Shown here: piece by piece, positions 8,209-18,425 of the stretch | How the letters are laid out: every line of letters begins with the position of its first letter | How positions within the stretch are numbered: position 1 is the stretch's first letter | From: Kofleriaceae bacterium | GTDB taxonomy: Bacteria > Myxococcota_A > Polyangia > Haliangiales > Haliangiaceae | Direction of reading: 5' to 3' | Assembly (NCBI GenBank): GCA_018058095.1 | Contig: JAGPCO010000028.1 | Location: 1 to 64,000 of the forward strand | Length of the DNA: 64,000 nucleotides | Made by a program: the position numbers and the translations under genes | Notes under the pieces: generated by a model | What the model was told of the DNA's origin: nothing | What the model saw: the letters and a program-made list of their open reading frames with translations, nothing else | Database searches by the model: none

Positions 8209-9639
8209 CTACTCGGTCGCCAGGAACCAGACCGCGGCGTCGGTCGGGAAGTAGGCGTAGCCACCGAGCTGCGGCAGGTACTGGAACCGGGTCTGCACGC
8301 CGTTGATCGCGTCGGGCTGCGCCGCCCCGCCGGTGGTGGTGAGCGCGGTCGCGACCCAGGTGGTGGGTTCGATCCGGACCACGGTGGCGCTGGCCGACGG
8401 CTTGAGCAAGAAGGCCCCGTACGTCTCGTCGTAGTAGGCGTAGGCCTCGTGCCAGTTCACGGCCGAGTTCGTGGCCGGGCCGGTGAACGTGATCTTGCCC
8501 CAGGTGTCGGACGCCACGTCGTACAGCAGGCCGCCATCGGGCGCGGCGTAGGCATCGCCGAAGAACACCACGCGACCGCGCGCACGGTCGACGGCACACG
8601 CGGCGGCCTTCACCGCGGTGTGGTTGTCGAGCCAGGGGGCGAGCACGTCGACCACGTTGCCGGCGGGGTCGTAGCGGCGCAGGTTGTCGGCGCTGCCGAC
8701 GTACACCTCGTCGGTTATCGGGTCCCGACACACCGCGAGGTTGATCGAGTCGGTCCGGGTCGGGGTCAGGTCGGGGTGAGTCCCGGCCGCGACCCAATCG
8801 TTGGCGTTCAGCACGAACGCGTCGATGTGGTTGTTGCCTTCGTTGCCCGTGCCGTACAACGACCCGGCGCCGAACCGGAACACCGCACCCCTGCTGGGCA
8901 GGAAGTGCAGGGCGTAGTAGCTGTGGGTCGAGCCCGGGCGCCCGTCGAGGTAGTAGTCGCTGTAGCGCCCGGTGTTGTAGTCGCCGCGGTACACGTACTG
9001 GGCCGCGGTCGGCGCGCGCAGCATGATCCAGCCCGGCTCCTCCTGCGCGAGCTCCAGCTCGTACACCTCGTTGCCGGCCCAGTCCGCGTGACCGCCGTTG
9101 GCCGCCGAGTACAGCCGGCTGGTGGCGGGGTCCGCGGCCAGGCCGTTCCAGGCGTGGATGCGACCACCCAGCCCACCGACGATGGGCACACCGTCGGCGT
9201 CCAGCTCGCCCACCAGCGGCGGGCTGGGCACCACGGTCAGGCCGGTGGAGGGCAGCTGCTTCCACTCGAAGGCGGCCATGCCCTGGCGCCAGGTGGGCTG
9301 GTCGACCGGGGCGGTGCCGACGATGACCGACGCGGTGGCGACGTGGACGCCGCTCGGCAGCGTCGCGCGCAGCTCGTACAGCGTGGTCGTGGTGGGCATC
9401 ACCGTGGCGCTGGCGCGACCGGTGACGTCGCCGATCCCGACCAGCTCGAGCGCGGTCGCGCCCTCGGCCGACCAGGTGAGCACCGCCGTCTCCCCAGCCA
9501 TGATCCGGAACGGGGTGGCGATCAGCGTGACTTGCCCGGCGACGATCGGCGCCGCGTCTGGACTGGAGCCGTCGGCGCCGCCGCAGGCGGCCACGAGCAT
9601 CAGGGCGAGCAGGGTCACGTCGATCGGGGTTCTGGTCAC
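8209..9639 (-). CDS. Lipoprotein with Ig-like domain and beta-propeller-like repeats
   Basis: A 476-residue exported protein. GTG at 9639 gives VTRTPIDVTLLALMLVAAC, a good lipobox (VAAC); the frame is open further upstream but that part reads like antisense noise. Residues about 30-115 look like an Ig-like or bacterial surface domain (MAGETAVLTWSAEG). The rest has repeated aromatic/Gly blade-like patterns (GGRIHAWNGLAADPATSRLY, GNEVYELEL, DEVYVGSADNLRRYDPAG, GGLLYDVASDTWGKI) typical of Kelch- or galactose-oxidase-like propellers. No catalytic signature is visible. Probably a surface lipoprotein. Confidence 0.75.
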   Translation of the reverse strand: MTRTPIDVTLLALMLVAACGGADGSSPDAAPIVAGQVTLIATPFRIMAGETAVLTWSAEGATALELVGIGDVTGRASATVMPTTTTLYELRATLPSGVHVATASVIVGTAPVDQPTWRQGMAAFEWKQLPSTGLTVVPSPPLVGELDADGVPIVGGLGGRIHAWNGLAADPATSRLYSAANGGHADWAGNEVYELELAQEEPGWIMLRAPTAAQYVYRGDYNTGRYSDYYLDGRPGSTHSYYALHFLPSRGAVFRFGAGSLYGTGNEGNNHIDAFVLNANDWVAAGTHPDLTPTRTDSINLAVCRDPITDEVYVGSADNLRRYDPAGNVVDVLAPWLDNHTAVKAAACAVDRARGRVVFFGDAYAAPDGGLLYDVASDTWGKITFTGPATNSAVNWHEAYAYYDETYGAFLLKPSASATVVRIEPTTWVATALTTTGGAAQPDAINGVQTRFQYLPQLGGYAYFPTDAAVWFLATE

Positions 9640-9716
9640 GAACCCCAGTGTACCCGCATGTGCTCGGCGCTCGCGGCCATCACGCCCTGGCGGCAGCGGC
9701 GCGCCGCAGGTGCAGC

Positions 9717-10007
9717 TCAGCGCGCCTCGCGCCGCAGCTGGCGCTCGAGCCAGAACGCCCCCAGCGGCAGCAGCGCCGCGATCATCGCGACCACGCTCCT
9801 CCGGGGCGGCCACCGCTCGGCCTGGGCCGCGGCCCCGAGCGCCAGCACGAAGGCCACGAACAGCACGCCGTGGGCCATCCCGACCACGCGCACCGCGCTG
9901 GGCATCCCGGCCGCGTACTTGAGCGGCATCGCGACCCCGACGAGGACGAGGTACGACACCCCCTCGATCAGGCTGACGACACGAAACCGGCGGACCGCGG
10001 CGGACAC
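9717..10007 (-). CDS. DUF3817 integral membrane protein
   Basis: A 96-residue membrane protein with about three hydrophobic segments. The pattern FRVVSLIEGVSYLVLVGVAMPLK near residue 10, then VRVVGMAHGVLFVAF and a final LLPLGAFWLER, matches the DUF3817 family, whose members are of this length. Molecular function of the family is unknown. Start is a GTG. It follows the amylase gene by 52 bases on the same strand and may be co-transcribed. Confidence 0.85.
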   Translation of the reverse strand: MSAAVRRFRVVSLIEGVSYLVLVGVAMPLKYAAGMPSAVRVVGMAHGVLFVAFVLALGAAAQAERWPPRRSVVAMIAALLPLGAFWLERQLRREAR

Positions 10008-10059
10008 GGCGCGACTCTACCGTGCGACGGCGCCCCGGCAACCGCCGGCGGCGCCCCGG

Positions 10060-11967
10060 CTACGGCACGGCCAGCAGCAGCGCGGTCCGGGCCGGGACGT
10101 CGAGCGGGGCGCGCACGGCGGCGCCGCTGATCAGATCGACGTAGTCGCCGGCCGGGACGCCGGCGGCGGCCCGGGCGGCGTCGGCCCGGTTGACGACGAC
10201 GATCACCGCGTCGCCGCTGCCGCGCATCTCGTAGCTGAGCACGTCGCCGGCGGCAGCCAGGATGCGTCGGCTGCCGCGCCGCAGCGCCGGATGAGCGGCG
10301 CGGACCCGGCCCAGCGCCGCCAGCTGGTCGCGCAGCCAGGTCTGGTTGCCGTCGACGCCGGTCCACTGCATGAAGCGGCGGTTGTCGGGGTCGCCGGCGC
10401 CGGCCATGCCGAGCTCGTCGCCGTAGTACAGCATCGGCACGCCCGGGCTGGTGTAGAGCAGGGCGTAGCCGACGGCGAGCCGCTCGAACGCCGACCGCGT
10501 CGTCGGCAGCTGCGGCTGGTTGGTCCAGGCCCGGTCCTTGCCGCCGGCCCACTCGTCGAACAGCGGCGTGTCCTCGGCCACGTGCACCACCCGCGGCACG
10601 TCGTGGTTGCCGAGGAAGGTGCTCATCACCGCGCGCGGGCCGTAGAAGGCGTCGTTGTCGGCCAGGAAGGCGCCGAGCTCGCTCATGTCGCCCTGCCGGC
10701 GCAGCACCACCCGCAGCACGTTGGCGCGCAGCGGGAAGTCGAACTGGCCGTCGAGCATGGTGTCGGGGTCGACGTACTGGCGGATGACGCCGCGGTCGCC
10801 CTCGAAGGTCTCGCCGACCAGGTACACGTGCTGGTCCCACTCGACCTCGCCGGCCAGGCGGGCCCGCAGGTCGGTCAGCCACGAGGTCTCGATGTGCTTG
10901 ACCGCGTCGAGGCGGAAGCCGTCGAGCCCGAGCCGCTTGGCCCAGGCCACCGCGTTGTCGACCGAGTAGCGGCGGGCGTCGCCGTTGCGGAAGTCGAAGT
11001 CGGGCAGGAACGGGTCGAACCAGCAGCGCAGCCGGGCCGAGGTCCAGTCGCAGCCCTGGCCACACACGCAGTTGCCGCCGGCGCCGTTGTCGTTGGGCCA
11101 GAACCAGTCGCGGTGCTGGGCGTACAGCGCGCTGTCGGAGTGCACGTGGTTCATCACGTAGTCGACCAGCACCTGCAGGCCGTGGGCGTGGGCGACGTCG
11201 ATGACCGCGCGCAGCTCGGCCTCGGTCCCGGCGTGCTCCTCGACGGCGCCGAGGTCCTTGGGCCAGTAGCCGTGGTAGCCGGAGTAGCGGTGGCCGTCGG
11301 AGCCCTGGTAGCTGCCGTCGGCGTTGTCGAGCGGCGACGACAGCCACAGCGTGTTGACGCCGAGCGAGGCGAAGTAGCCGTCCTCGATCTTGGCGCGCAG
11401 GCCGGCCAGGTCGCCGCCCTGGTACTGACCGGGCAGCTCGGCCCCGGGGGCGGACACGTTGTTGCTGGGGTCGCCGTCGGCGAAGCGGTCGATGAGGACG
11501 AAGTACATGACGGCGTCCCGCCAGTCGATGGCCGGCCGCTTCGGGCAGGCGTCGCAGTCGACGCGCACCACCGAGTTGCCGCCGCCGAAGCCGTCGGGGC
11601 TGGTGCGGGGGTTGGCCGGGTCGGCTTGCCACTGCCCGTCGACGACCAGCTTGTAGGTGATGATCTGGTCGTCGGCGACGTCGACCGTCACGCTCCACTC
11701 GTCGGCTTGCCCGGTCGGGCTCATGGCCAGGCCCGCGGTCCAGCCGTCGGCGGCGAAGTCACCGCGCAGCGAGACCGCGCTGGCGGCGCCGCGGAAGCGG
11801 AACGTGTGGCTACACGCGGCGATGGGCATCGCGCAGGTCGGGCCGACCGCGGCGTCGACGCCGGCGCTGGTGGAGCCGTCGGGGCCACCACCGGGCACGT
11901 CCTGGGTGCCGGGGCAGCCTGCGGCCAGCGCGACGACGAGGAGCAGGGGCAGGGAGGCGGCGCGCAT
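10060..11967 (-). CDS. Alpha-amylase family GH13 lipoprotein with N-terminal glycogen-binding-like domain
   Basis: A secreted glycoside hydrolase of 635 residues acting on alpha-1,4-glucans. ATG at 11967 (AAGG just upstream) gives MRAASLPLLLVVALAAGC, a lipoprotein signal. An N-terminal early-set/CBM48-like domain (about 50-135: VSLRGDF...GW, EWSVTVDV, YKLVVDG) precedes the TIM barrel. GH13 regions are intact: DYVMNHVH (I), GFRLDAVKH with the nucleophile Asp (II), GETF with the acid/base Glu (III), FLGNHDVPR (IV). A small beta domain closes the protein. Several Cys near CVCGQGCDW suggest a disulfide loop. Upstream in-frame ATGs exist at 12006 and 11982. Confidence 0.92.
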   Translation of the reverse strand: MRAASLPLLLVVALAAGCPGTQDVPGGGPDGSTSAGVDAAVGPTCAMPIAACSHTFRFRGAASAVSLRGDFAADGWTAGLAMSPTGQADEWSVTVDVADDQIITYKLVVDGQWQADPANPRTSPDGFGGGNSVVRVDCDACPKRPAIDWRDAVMYFVLIDRFADGDPSNNVSAPGAELPGQYQGGDLAGLRAKIEDGYFASLGVNTLWLSSPLDNADGSYQGSDGHRYSGYHGYWPKDLGAVEEHAGTEAELRAVIDVAHAHGLQVLVDYVMNHVHSDSALYAQHRDWFWPNDNGAGGNCVCGQGCDWTSARLRCWFDPFLPDFDFRNGDARRYSVDNAVAWAKRLGLDGFRLDAVKHIETSWLTDLRARLAGEVEWDQHVYLVGETFEGDRGVIRQYVDPDTMLDGQFDFPLRANVLRVVLRRQGDMSELGAFLADNDAFYGPRAVMSTFLGNHDVPRVVHVAEDTPLFDEWAGGKDRAWTNQPQLPTTRSAFERLAVGYALLYTSPGVPMLYYGDELGMAGAGDPDNRRFMQWTGVDGNQTWLRDQLAALGRVRAAHPALRRGSRRILAAAGDVLSYEMRGSGDAVIVVVNRADAARAAAGVPAGDYVDLISGAAVRAPLDVPARTALLLAVP

Positions 11968-12086
11968 CGCCCTTGCCAGCATCAAGCCATGTGCCACCGG
12001 CGGCAACCGCTAACCCCGCGCCATCGCGCGGGATCGATCCGGCCGGACCGGGCCCGTGTTGCCGTTCGCAACATGCCTCGGGCGCC

Positions 12087-12093
12087 AGGAGGA
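12087..12093 (+). promoter_or_regulatory. Strong Shine-Dalgarno site facing two competing ATGs
   Basis: AGGAGGA sits 9 bases before an ATG at 12103 and 13 bases before the in-frame ATG of the SUKH-like gene at 12107. The first ATG opens a 13-codon frame (MHEHEHLPHRIRR) ending at 12144. Confidence 0.5.
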
Positions 12094-12106
12094 CGTCGAT
12101 TCATGC

Positions 12107-12757
12107 ATGAACACGAGCACTTGCCGCACCGCATTAGACGATGACCTAACCGCCTGGCGCCGGCGCCGTGGTACCGGACCGGCCGTGACGCCCATCCGCG
12201 CCCTGGTCTCGGAGTTCGGCCAGCAGACGTTCACGGTGCGAGGTCGCGCCTTCCGGTTCCATGCGATGGCGCCGGTCCCGACCAGCAAGCTCGACGACAA
12301 GGAGCGTCGGCTCGGCTGGCCGCTGCCGCTCGACTACCGCGAGATGCTGCGGGTGGCCGGACCGGCCCACGTGTTCGGCGCCACCATGGTGCCGATGGAG
12401 CGGCTGCGAGGGCGGATCGAGTACGACCGGCTTCCCGACGGCACCATCGTGCGCGATCGGGTTCGCTGCTACCTGCCGTTCGCCGAGCGCGCGACCGAGA
12501 CCTCGGCCCGCGTGCTGTTCGCCTACGCGTTCGAGCTCGACCTGGCCCGGGTCGCGGGCGACATCGCCGCGGTCGCGCGCGGCGAGGTGCGTGAGCCGTT
12601 CCATGGCGCCGCCTCGAGCGTGGTGATGTGCAAGGTCGAGGCGGACCAGCCGATGCGGCTGTCCGACGACGCGCAGTGGTTCGCGCGCGACTTCACCGAC
12701 TGGTGCGGCACGCTGGTGTCGCTGCTGCGGCGCCTGCCCACCACCGCCGCCGCCTGA
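12107..12757 (+). CDS. SMI1/KNR4 (SUKH)-like protein
   Basis: A protein of about 216 residues. The core LGWPLPLDYREMLRVAG resembles the SUKH/SMI1-KNR4 signature (LP.DYREFL..NG), followed by beta-rich sequence and a C-terminal WFARDFTDWCGTLVSLL helix, as in that superfamily. SUKH proteins often act as immunity proteins in polymorphic-toxin systems, but no toxin gene adjoins this one. The start is unsure: ATG 12107 is 13 bases after a strong AGGAGG, which fits an out-of-frame ATG at 12103 better, and GTG 12185 is also possible. It is divergent from the amylase. Confidence 0.68.
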   Translation: MNTSTCRTALDDDLTAWRRRRGTGPAVTPIRALVSEFGQQTFTVRGRAFRFHAMAPVPTSKLDDKERRLGWPLPLDYREMLRVAGPAHVFGATMVPMERLRGRIEYDRLPDGTIVRDRVRCYLPFAERATETSARVLFAYAFELDLARVAGDIAAVARGEVREPFHGAASSVVMCKVEADQPMRLSDDAQWFARDFTDWCGTLVSLLRRLPTTAAA

Positions 12758-12881
12758 GCGTCGGCCACCACGCCGTCAGCCCGCCCGCAGCGCGGCGGAC
12801 GACGGGTATGCGCCCTCGTCGCGCCTCGCCCGCGGGGCGCCTCGGTTCGCGACATCGATCGCTTGGCCCATTCGGGGGCCC

Positions 12882-13679
12882 TTACCGGCAGCTGGGCAGG
12901 CCGGCCGGCGGGGTCAGCTGGAACTTGTCATCGCCGAGCTCGACGTTGATCCGGCGCTCCTCCCACTCGACCAGCAGGTCGGCCTTGTCGTCGGGCGAGC
13001 GGAACCGGCTCTTGCCGGGGACCCGCAGGGCCTGACCGTCGGCGGTCTGGGTCTCGGCGAAGTCGGTGTGCTCGACCGCCCACACCAGCTTGCCGGCCGG
13101 GTCCTTGAGCTCGCTGCGCAGCACGTCCCACCGCCCGTCCTTGCCGTCGAGCACGAGCTGCTGGGTCCCGGCCGGCGAGGTCAGCGTGACCAGCTCGCGG
13201 CCGAGCTTGCTGTCCCACGTCACGGTCCCGGTCGCGCCGTCGAGCACGGGCGCCTGCCCGAGCGCGAGGTAGAAGAAGTCGTCGGGCGCCAGCGGCACGC
13301 CGAGCAGGGCGGCGATCGAGTCGGCGTTACACGGCCCGGTCAGCTGGCAGTTCTTCTGCACGTCGACGTACACGAACCCGGCGCCGTCACATGCGAGGTC
13401 GGCCAGCACGCTCTCGCCGGCGGGGTTGAGCGCGTTGAACCGCACCTTGGCGCCGGGCGTGCCCATGACCAGGACGGTGCCCTTGACCCGGTCCTTGCCC
13501 AGCCAGTAGTCCATCGTGCTCTGGGCCTGGAACGAGCGGGCGCGAGCGCGGGCCTGGGCCAGCCGGGTGGTGATCTGCTCGGCGGTGGGCTCGGGGTACG
13601 ACCGCTTGGTCGCGCCCGGGCCGGGGCAGGCGGTGGCGAGCGGCAGGGCCAGGGCGGCGAGCAGGGTCAGCGGGCGCAT
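12882..13679 (-). CDS. Lipoprotein, LolA/LolB-like or DUF4292-like
   Basis: A 265-residue lipoprotein with signal MRPLTLLAALALPLATAC (lipobox TAC). The mature part begins with a helix ending in ARSFQAQSTMDYWLG and continues as repeated antiparallel strands (KVRFNALNP, GFVYVDVQK, GTVTWDSKLG, TQQLVLDGKDGRWDVLRSEL, RINVELGDDKFQLTPPAG). This layout resembles outer-membrane lipoproteins of the LolB/DUF4292 type, which bind lipid or lipoprotein acyl chains. That assignment is inference from pattern only. It is divergent from the metzincin gene at 13832. Confidence 0.7.
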   Translation of the reverse strand: MRPLTLLAALALPLATACPGPGATKRSYPEPTAEQITTRLAQARARARSFQAQSTMDYWLGKDRVKGTVLVMGTPGAKVRFNALNPAGESVLADLACDGAGFVYVDVQKNCQLTGPCNADSIAALLGVPLAPDDFFYLALGQAPVLDGATGTVTWDSKLGRELVTLTSPAGTQQLVLDGKDGRWDVLRSELKDPAGKLVWAVEHTDFAETQTADGQALRVPGKSRFRSPDDKADLLVEWEERRINVELGDDKFQLTPPAGLPSCR

Positions 13680-13831
13680 GTGGGTGTGATAGCAGAAGCG
13701 GCCGGCGCATTCTCGTCGGGGCGCCCCGGCGTGCCGGCGACGCGACCGCGGTCACGGCCGCCGGCAACAGCCGGTGAATATCCAAGGCACCGGCGCCGTC
13801 GAGCCAGGAGCCGTCAGGAAGTCAGGTCGCG

Positions 13832-14875
13832 ATGCCGCTGCGCAAGGTTGGGCCCGCCCTCGGAGTGATGCTGCTGGTCGCGGCTGGGTCCGGACCGGCG
13901 ATGGGGCAGGACCTGGCGCCGGCCGGGCTGGCGCTGACGGTGTACGTCAACGGGGCTGGCGGCGTGGTCCACGCCGGCACCGACGACCCGGCGGCCATGC
14001 GGTCCGACATCGTCGCGCTGCACGGCCAGCAGGCCATCGAGCTGCCGGCCTTCGAGGGCACCCGCGCCGAGTGGACCGGGATGATGGCGTGTGTGCAGGG
14101 GCACTTCGCCGGGCTCCCGGTCCGCATCGTCGACCGGGCGCCAGCCGGCGCCGATCACCTGATGATCATGGTCGGTGGCCGGCCCGAGCACACCGGCTCG
14201 ACCGACGGCGAGTGGGGGCGCGCGCCGATGGCCGAGGGCGCGGTGTCGCCGCGTGGCGTCGCCTTCGCGTTCTCGGCGGCGATGCGGTTCGAGCGCACCG
14301 CGGCGATGTGCCAGACCGTGGCGCACGAGGTCGGCCACATGCTCGGCCTCGATCACCGCCAGGACTGCGCCGACCTCATGAACGGCAACCCGTGTGGTTT
14401 AGACGGTCTGGCCTTCACGCCGAGCGCGCGGCGGGCCATGGCCACGGCCATCGCCGCCCACCTGGGCGCTCGCCTGGAGGTGCTCGAGGGCGACACCCCG
14501 CTCGACCACGTCGAGGCGGCGCCGGCCGAGGTCGATCCGGCCGAAGGCGAGCCAGCCGAAGGCGATCCGGCCGAGGCCGCCGACGCGCCGCTCGACCCCT
14601 ACCACCGGGGTGAGCCCCCGGCGCCCCTCGCCGACGCGGACCTCACCTGGGGCGACCCTTTCGGCACGCTCGAGCTCGAGGACGCCGGCCAGGCCGAGGC
14701 CGATGCGGCCGCGCCCGCGGGCTGTGGCGCGGCGCAGGTCGACGAGCCCGCGCCGCTGCGGCGGCCTGGACGCAGCTGGCGCCACCAGGCCGACCGGGCC
14801 GACCGCGCCGACGGGCGGCACGTGCGCTGGCGGGTGCGGGTGACGGTGCAGGCGCGGCGGCGCGACGCCTGGTGA
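13832..14875 (+). CDS. Secreted metzincin-type zinc metalloprotease
   Basis: A 347-residue exported protease. The signal peptide spans about 1-25 (ending PAMG-Q). The zinc site reads HEVGHMLGLDH (His165, Glu166, His169, His175), the extended HExxHxxGxxH of metzincins, with a likely Met-turn at DLM183. The upstream region (LTVYVNGAGG, WTGMMACV, VRIVDRAP) is shared in order with the MYXO-CTERM protease at 33 kb, so the two are probably paralogs. After about residue 225 the chain becomes Glu/Ala/Pro-rich with EVDPAEGEPAEGDPAE-type repeats and a basic tail; no sorting tail is visible. It converges on the CBS gene with only six bases between stops. Confidence 0.87.
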   Translation: MPLRKVGPALGVMLLVAAGSGPAMGQDLAPAGLALTVYVNGAGGVVHAGTDDPAAMRSDIVALHGQQAIELPAFEGTRAEWTGMMACVQGHFAGLPVRIVDRAPAGADHLMIMVGGRPEHTGSTDGEWGRAPMAEGAVSPRGVAFAFSAAMRFERTAAMCQTVAHEVGHMLGLDHRQDCADLMNGNPCGLDGLAFTPSARRAMATAIAAHLGARLEVLEGDTPLDHVEAAPAEVDPAEGEPAEGDPAEAADAPLDPYHRGEPPAPLADADLTWGDPFGTLELEDAGQAEADAAAPAGCGAAQVDEPAPLRRPGRSWRHQADRADRADGRHVRWRVRVTVQARRRDAW

Positions 14876-14881
14876 GTGGGC

Positions 14882-15517
14882 TCAGGCCGCGCGTCCGCCG
14901 TCGACCACGCCGCGCACCTTGTGCCCCGCGGCCCAGGCGGCGTCGACCAGGTCGACCGCGCGACGGCCGCTGACGCCGACGGTGACGTGGTGCTCGCTGC
15001 CGACCTCGGCGACCTGGACGTTCTGGATCTTGAGGTGCAGGCGCTCGGCCTTGCCGACGACGAAGCGGATGATGGCGTCGGGGTTGGCGCCGGCGAAGGT
15101 GATCCGCGCGCCGGCCTGGCCCAGGCCGATGGTGCCGACCAGCGCCCGCATGGCGTCGCTGACGGTGAGGATGCCGACCAGCGTGCCCGACGACAGCACG
15201 ACCGGGAGCGCGTCGATCTTCTTCTGGATCATGACGGCGACGGCGTCGGCCAGCGGGGTCATCGGGCTGGTGGTCTCGACCCGCCCGGTCATGATCTGCC
15301 GCACCGTCGGCGCCTGGGCCGCGCCGGCGGCCTGGCTCCAGTCGGGGCGGGGCGGGCGCGTCAGGTCGGAGCGGACCACGATCCCGCACAGCCGGTCGGC
15401 CTCGATCACCGGTAGCCGACGGAAGGCGCCGCTGGCCATGAGGCGCTGGGCCTCGGCCACCGGCGTGTCGGGGCCGACCGTCACCAGGTCGCGGGTCATC
15501 CAGGTCTCGACGATCAC
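14882..15517 (-). CDS. Tandem CBS-domain protein with C-terminal ACT/BON-like region
   Basis: A cytoplasmic protein of 211 residues. Two CBS domains are seen: TWMTRDLVTVGPDTPVAEAQRLM through RLPVIEADRLCGIVVRSDL, and RQIMTGRVETTSPMTPLADAV through ALPVVLSSGTLVGILTVSDAM. CBS pairs bind adenosyl nucleotides and act as energy or redox sensors. The last about 80 residues (RITFAGANPDAIIRFVVG, LKIQNVQVAEVGSEHHVTVGVSG) form an unassigned alpha/beta region that could regulate or dimerise. GTG at 15517 is chosen because GGGGAA lies just before it. It follows the V4R-like gene by 50 bases and is probably co-transcribed. Confidence 0.85.
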   Translation of the reverse strand: MIVETWMTRDLVTVGPDTPVAEAQRLMASGAFRRLPVIEADRLCGIVVRSDLTRPPRPDWSQAAGAAQAPTVRQIMTGRVETTSPMTPLADAVAVMIQKKIDALPVVLSSGTLVGILTVSDAMRALVGTIGLGQAGARITFAGANPDAIIRFVVGKAERLHLKIQNVQVAEVGSEHHVTVGVSGRRAVDLVDAAWAAGHKVRGVVDGGRAA

Positions 15518-15567
15518 GGCTTCCCCAGGGAGAATCGACCGGGCCCGGCGCTCGTCGAGGCCGCGGC

Positions 15568-16116
15568 TCAGCGCCAGGTCGCCCGCAGCCGGCACACCGC
15601 GCCGCCCTTGCACCGACACGACACGACGTCGACCGCGGCGTCCTTGCCGCCCGACAGCTCGAGCGCGCGGTGGGTCCAGCCGGCCACCGCCTCGCAGTGG
15701 CTGCAGGTCGGCTGCTCGAAGCCGACGATGTCGAGCTCGGCCTGGCGCGGCGCCGGCGCCCGCACCACCAGGCGGCCGGAGTCGTAGTGGGCGCTCCACA
15801 GCTTGGCGGCGCGGCCCAGGATCCACAGCGGCGCGCCGATCCGGTAGAACAGGCGGTAGATCGTCGGCAGGTTGGCGCCGGCGCCCTCGTAGCCGAGCAC
15901 CCGGGCCATCCGGCCATCGCCGCGGCCGAACTCGCGGTCGATCAGCGCCATCAGCTCGATGAAGAGGTCGAACGGGTACCAGGCGGCGGGCTCGACCTTG
16001 CGCTCGACCAGGGCGCGCAGCGCGGGCGACGCGGCGGCGGCGAGGCGGCGCAGCCCGTCCTGCCCGTGGCCGAGGCTGACCCACAGGATGCGGGACGCCA
16101 GCGCGCTGCCCTTCAC
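15568..16116 (-). CDS. V4R/heme-NO-binding-like sensor domain protein
   Basis: A protein of about 182 residues of the DUF2378/V4R-like type common in myxobacteria. After an N-terminal helical part ([19 protein letters not shown]) comes [14 protein letters not shown] and a V4R-like end with [39 protein letters not shown]4R domains bind small hydrophobic molecules or metals through clustered Cys; the five Cys here fit a metal site (inference). GTG at 16116 is preferred because GGGAGG lies eight bases upstream; the longer GTG at 16134 overlaps a TATAGT that looks like a -10 box. It precedes the CBS gene, suggesting a sensor pair, and is divergent from the carboxylase. Confidence 0.68.
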   Translation of the reverse strand: MKGSALASRILWVSLGHGQDGLRRLAAAASPALRALVERKVEPAAWYPFDLFIELMALIDREFGRGDGRMARVLGYEGAGANLPTIYRLFYRIGAPLWILGRAAKLWSAHYDSGRLVVRAPAPRQAELDIVGFEQPTCSHCEAVAGWTHRALELSGGKDAAVDVVSCRCKGGAVCRLRATWR

Positions 16117-16132
16117 GTTGGCCACCTCCCGC

Positions 16133-16138
16133 ACTATA
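16133..16138 (-). promoter_or_regulatory. Possible -10 box (TATAGT)
   Basis: On the minus strand TATAGT stands out in this GC-rich divergent gap, just upstream of the V4R-like gene. No good -35 was found 17 bases further up, so the call is tentative. Confidence 0.3.
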
Positions 16139-16234
16139 TGTCATTCACCGGGGCCACACAGCGCCGGCCCCGGCGCGGCGGCGACCTGTGCCGGGCTGCT
16201 CACGAGCGCCGTCGTCGTGGTATCCCCGCGCCCC

Positions 16235-17878
<1,644 letters not shown>

Positions 17879-17881
<3 letters not shown>

Positions 17882-17968
17882 CAGGACGTCGAGAAACGGC
17901 GCGCAGCGGCGGTGCTCGCGCCCTGCTCCGTGCCCGTGCCCGTGCCCGTGCCCGTGCCCGTGCCCGAT
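17879..17968 (+). repeat. Dispersed hairpin/(GTGCCC)n repeat, copy A
   Basis: The element starts TAGCAGGACG, has a degenerate inverted repeat centred on GCA (about 17896-17912), then CGCGCCCTGCTCC and six GTGCCC units (17930-17965) ending in GAT. It aligns over its length with copies B and C near 40 kb. Its TAG is the stop codon of the carboxylase gene. It could act as a 3'-end structure of that transcript (inference). Confidence 0.8.
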
Positions 17969-17983
17969 CTGGGCCGGTCGCGC

Positions 17984-18412
17984 TCAGCTCACCATCGTCC
18001 ACCGCACCTCGAGCCCGCGCCAGCGCGCCGGCGGCTGGTCCGGTGCCTGACGGAACTCGGCGTGTGCGCGTGTGCTCGGTCCCGCCAGCGCGGCCAGGCG
18101 CGCGCCCAGGAGCGGGGCCAGCACGTCGTGGCGCGGGCGATCCCCCGGCAACGTGGGGTGGGTCTCGATCGGCGTCAGGCCGGCGGCGTGGGCGTCGTGC
18201 CAGCGCAGCCAGATGTCCCAGTCCTCGAGCGCGAGGCGGAACGTCTCGTCGTCGACCGGGCGCAGCTCGAACACGTCGGGCCCGCCGCCTGCGTCGAGGT
18301 CCGCGAAGGTCGACGTGTAGTGGTGCGGGACGCCGCCGACGCTGGCGATGCCACTCCGCGGGCCGTCGTACCAGTCCGGCACCGTGAACACCGGCTCGAA
18401 CTCCGCCGGCAT
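17984..18412 (-). CDS. Conserved-looking hypothetical protein
   Basis: A 142-residue soluble protein with no signal peptide. Sequence such as FTVPDWYDGPRSGIASVGGVPHHYTS, ALEDWDIWLRWHDAHAAG and HPTLPGDRPRH is rich in Trp, His and Asp and looks evolutionarily constrained, but I cannot name the family or a function. It lies after copy A of the repeat and is in line with the secreted-protein gene at 18426, 13 bases away. Confidence 0.65.
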   Translation of the reverse strand: MPAEFEPVFTVPDWYDGPRSGIASVGGVPHHYTSTFADLDAGGGPDVFELRPVDDETFRLALEDWDIWLRWHDAHAAGLTPIETHPTLPGDRPRHDVLAPLLGARLAALAGPSTRAHAEFRQAPDQPPARWRGLEVRWTMVS

Positions 18413-18425
18413 CGGTCGGTGCGAC

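Noticed and set aside
8065-12144. 1359-codon plus-strand open frame
   Set aside because: Antisense to the propeller lipoprotein, DUF3817 and amylase genes, which carry clear motifs.
12107-12757. SUKH-like protein as immunity to the RHS protein
   Set aside because: 28 kb apart with many unrelated genes between; no evidence of linkage.
17930-17965. CRISPR-like array from GTGCCC repeats (also at 39925 and 40140)
   Set aside because: Hexamer simple repeat with no spacers; part of a dispersed hairpin element.
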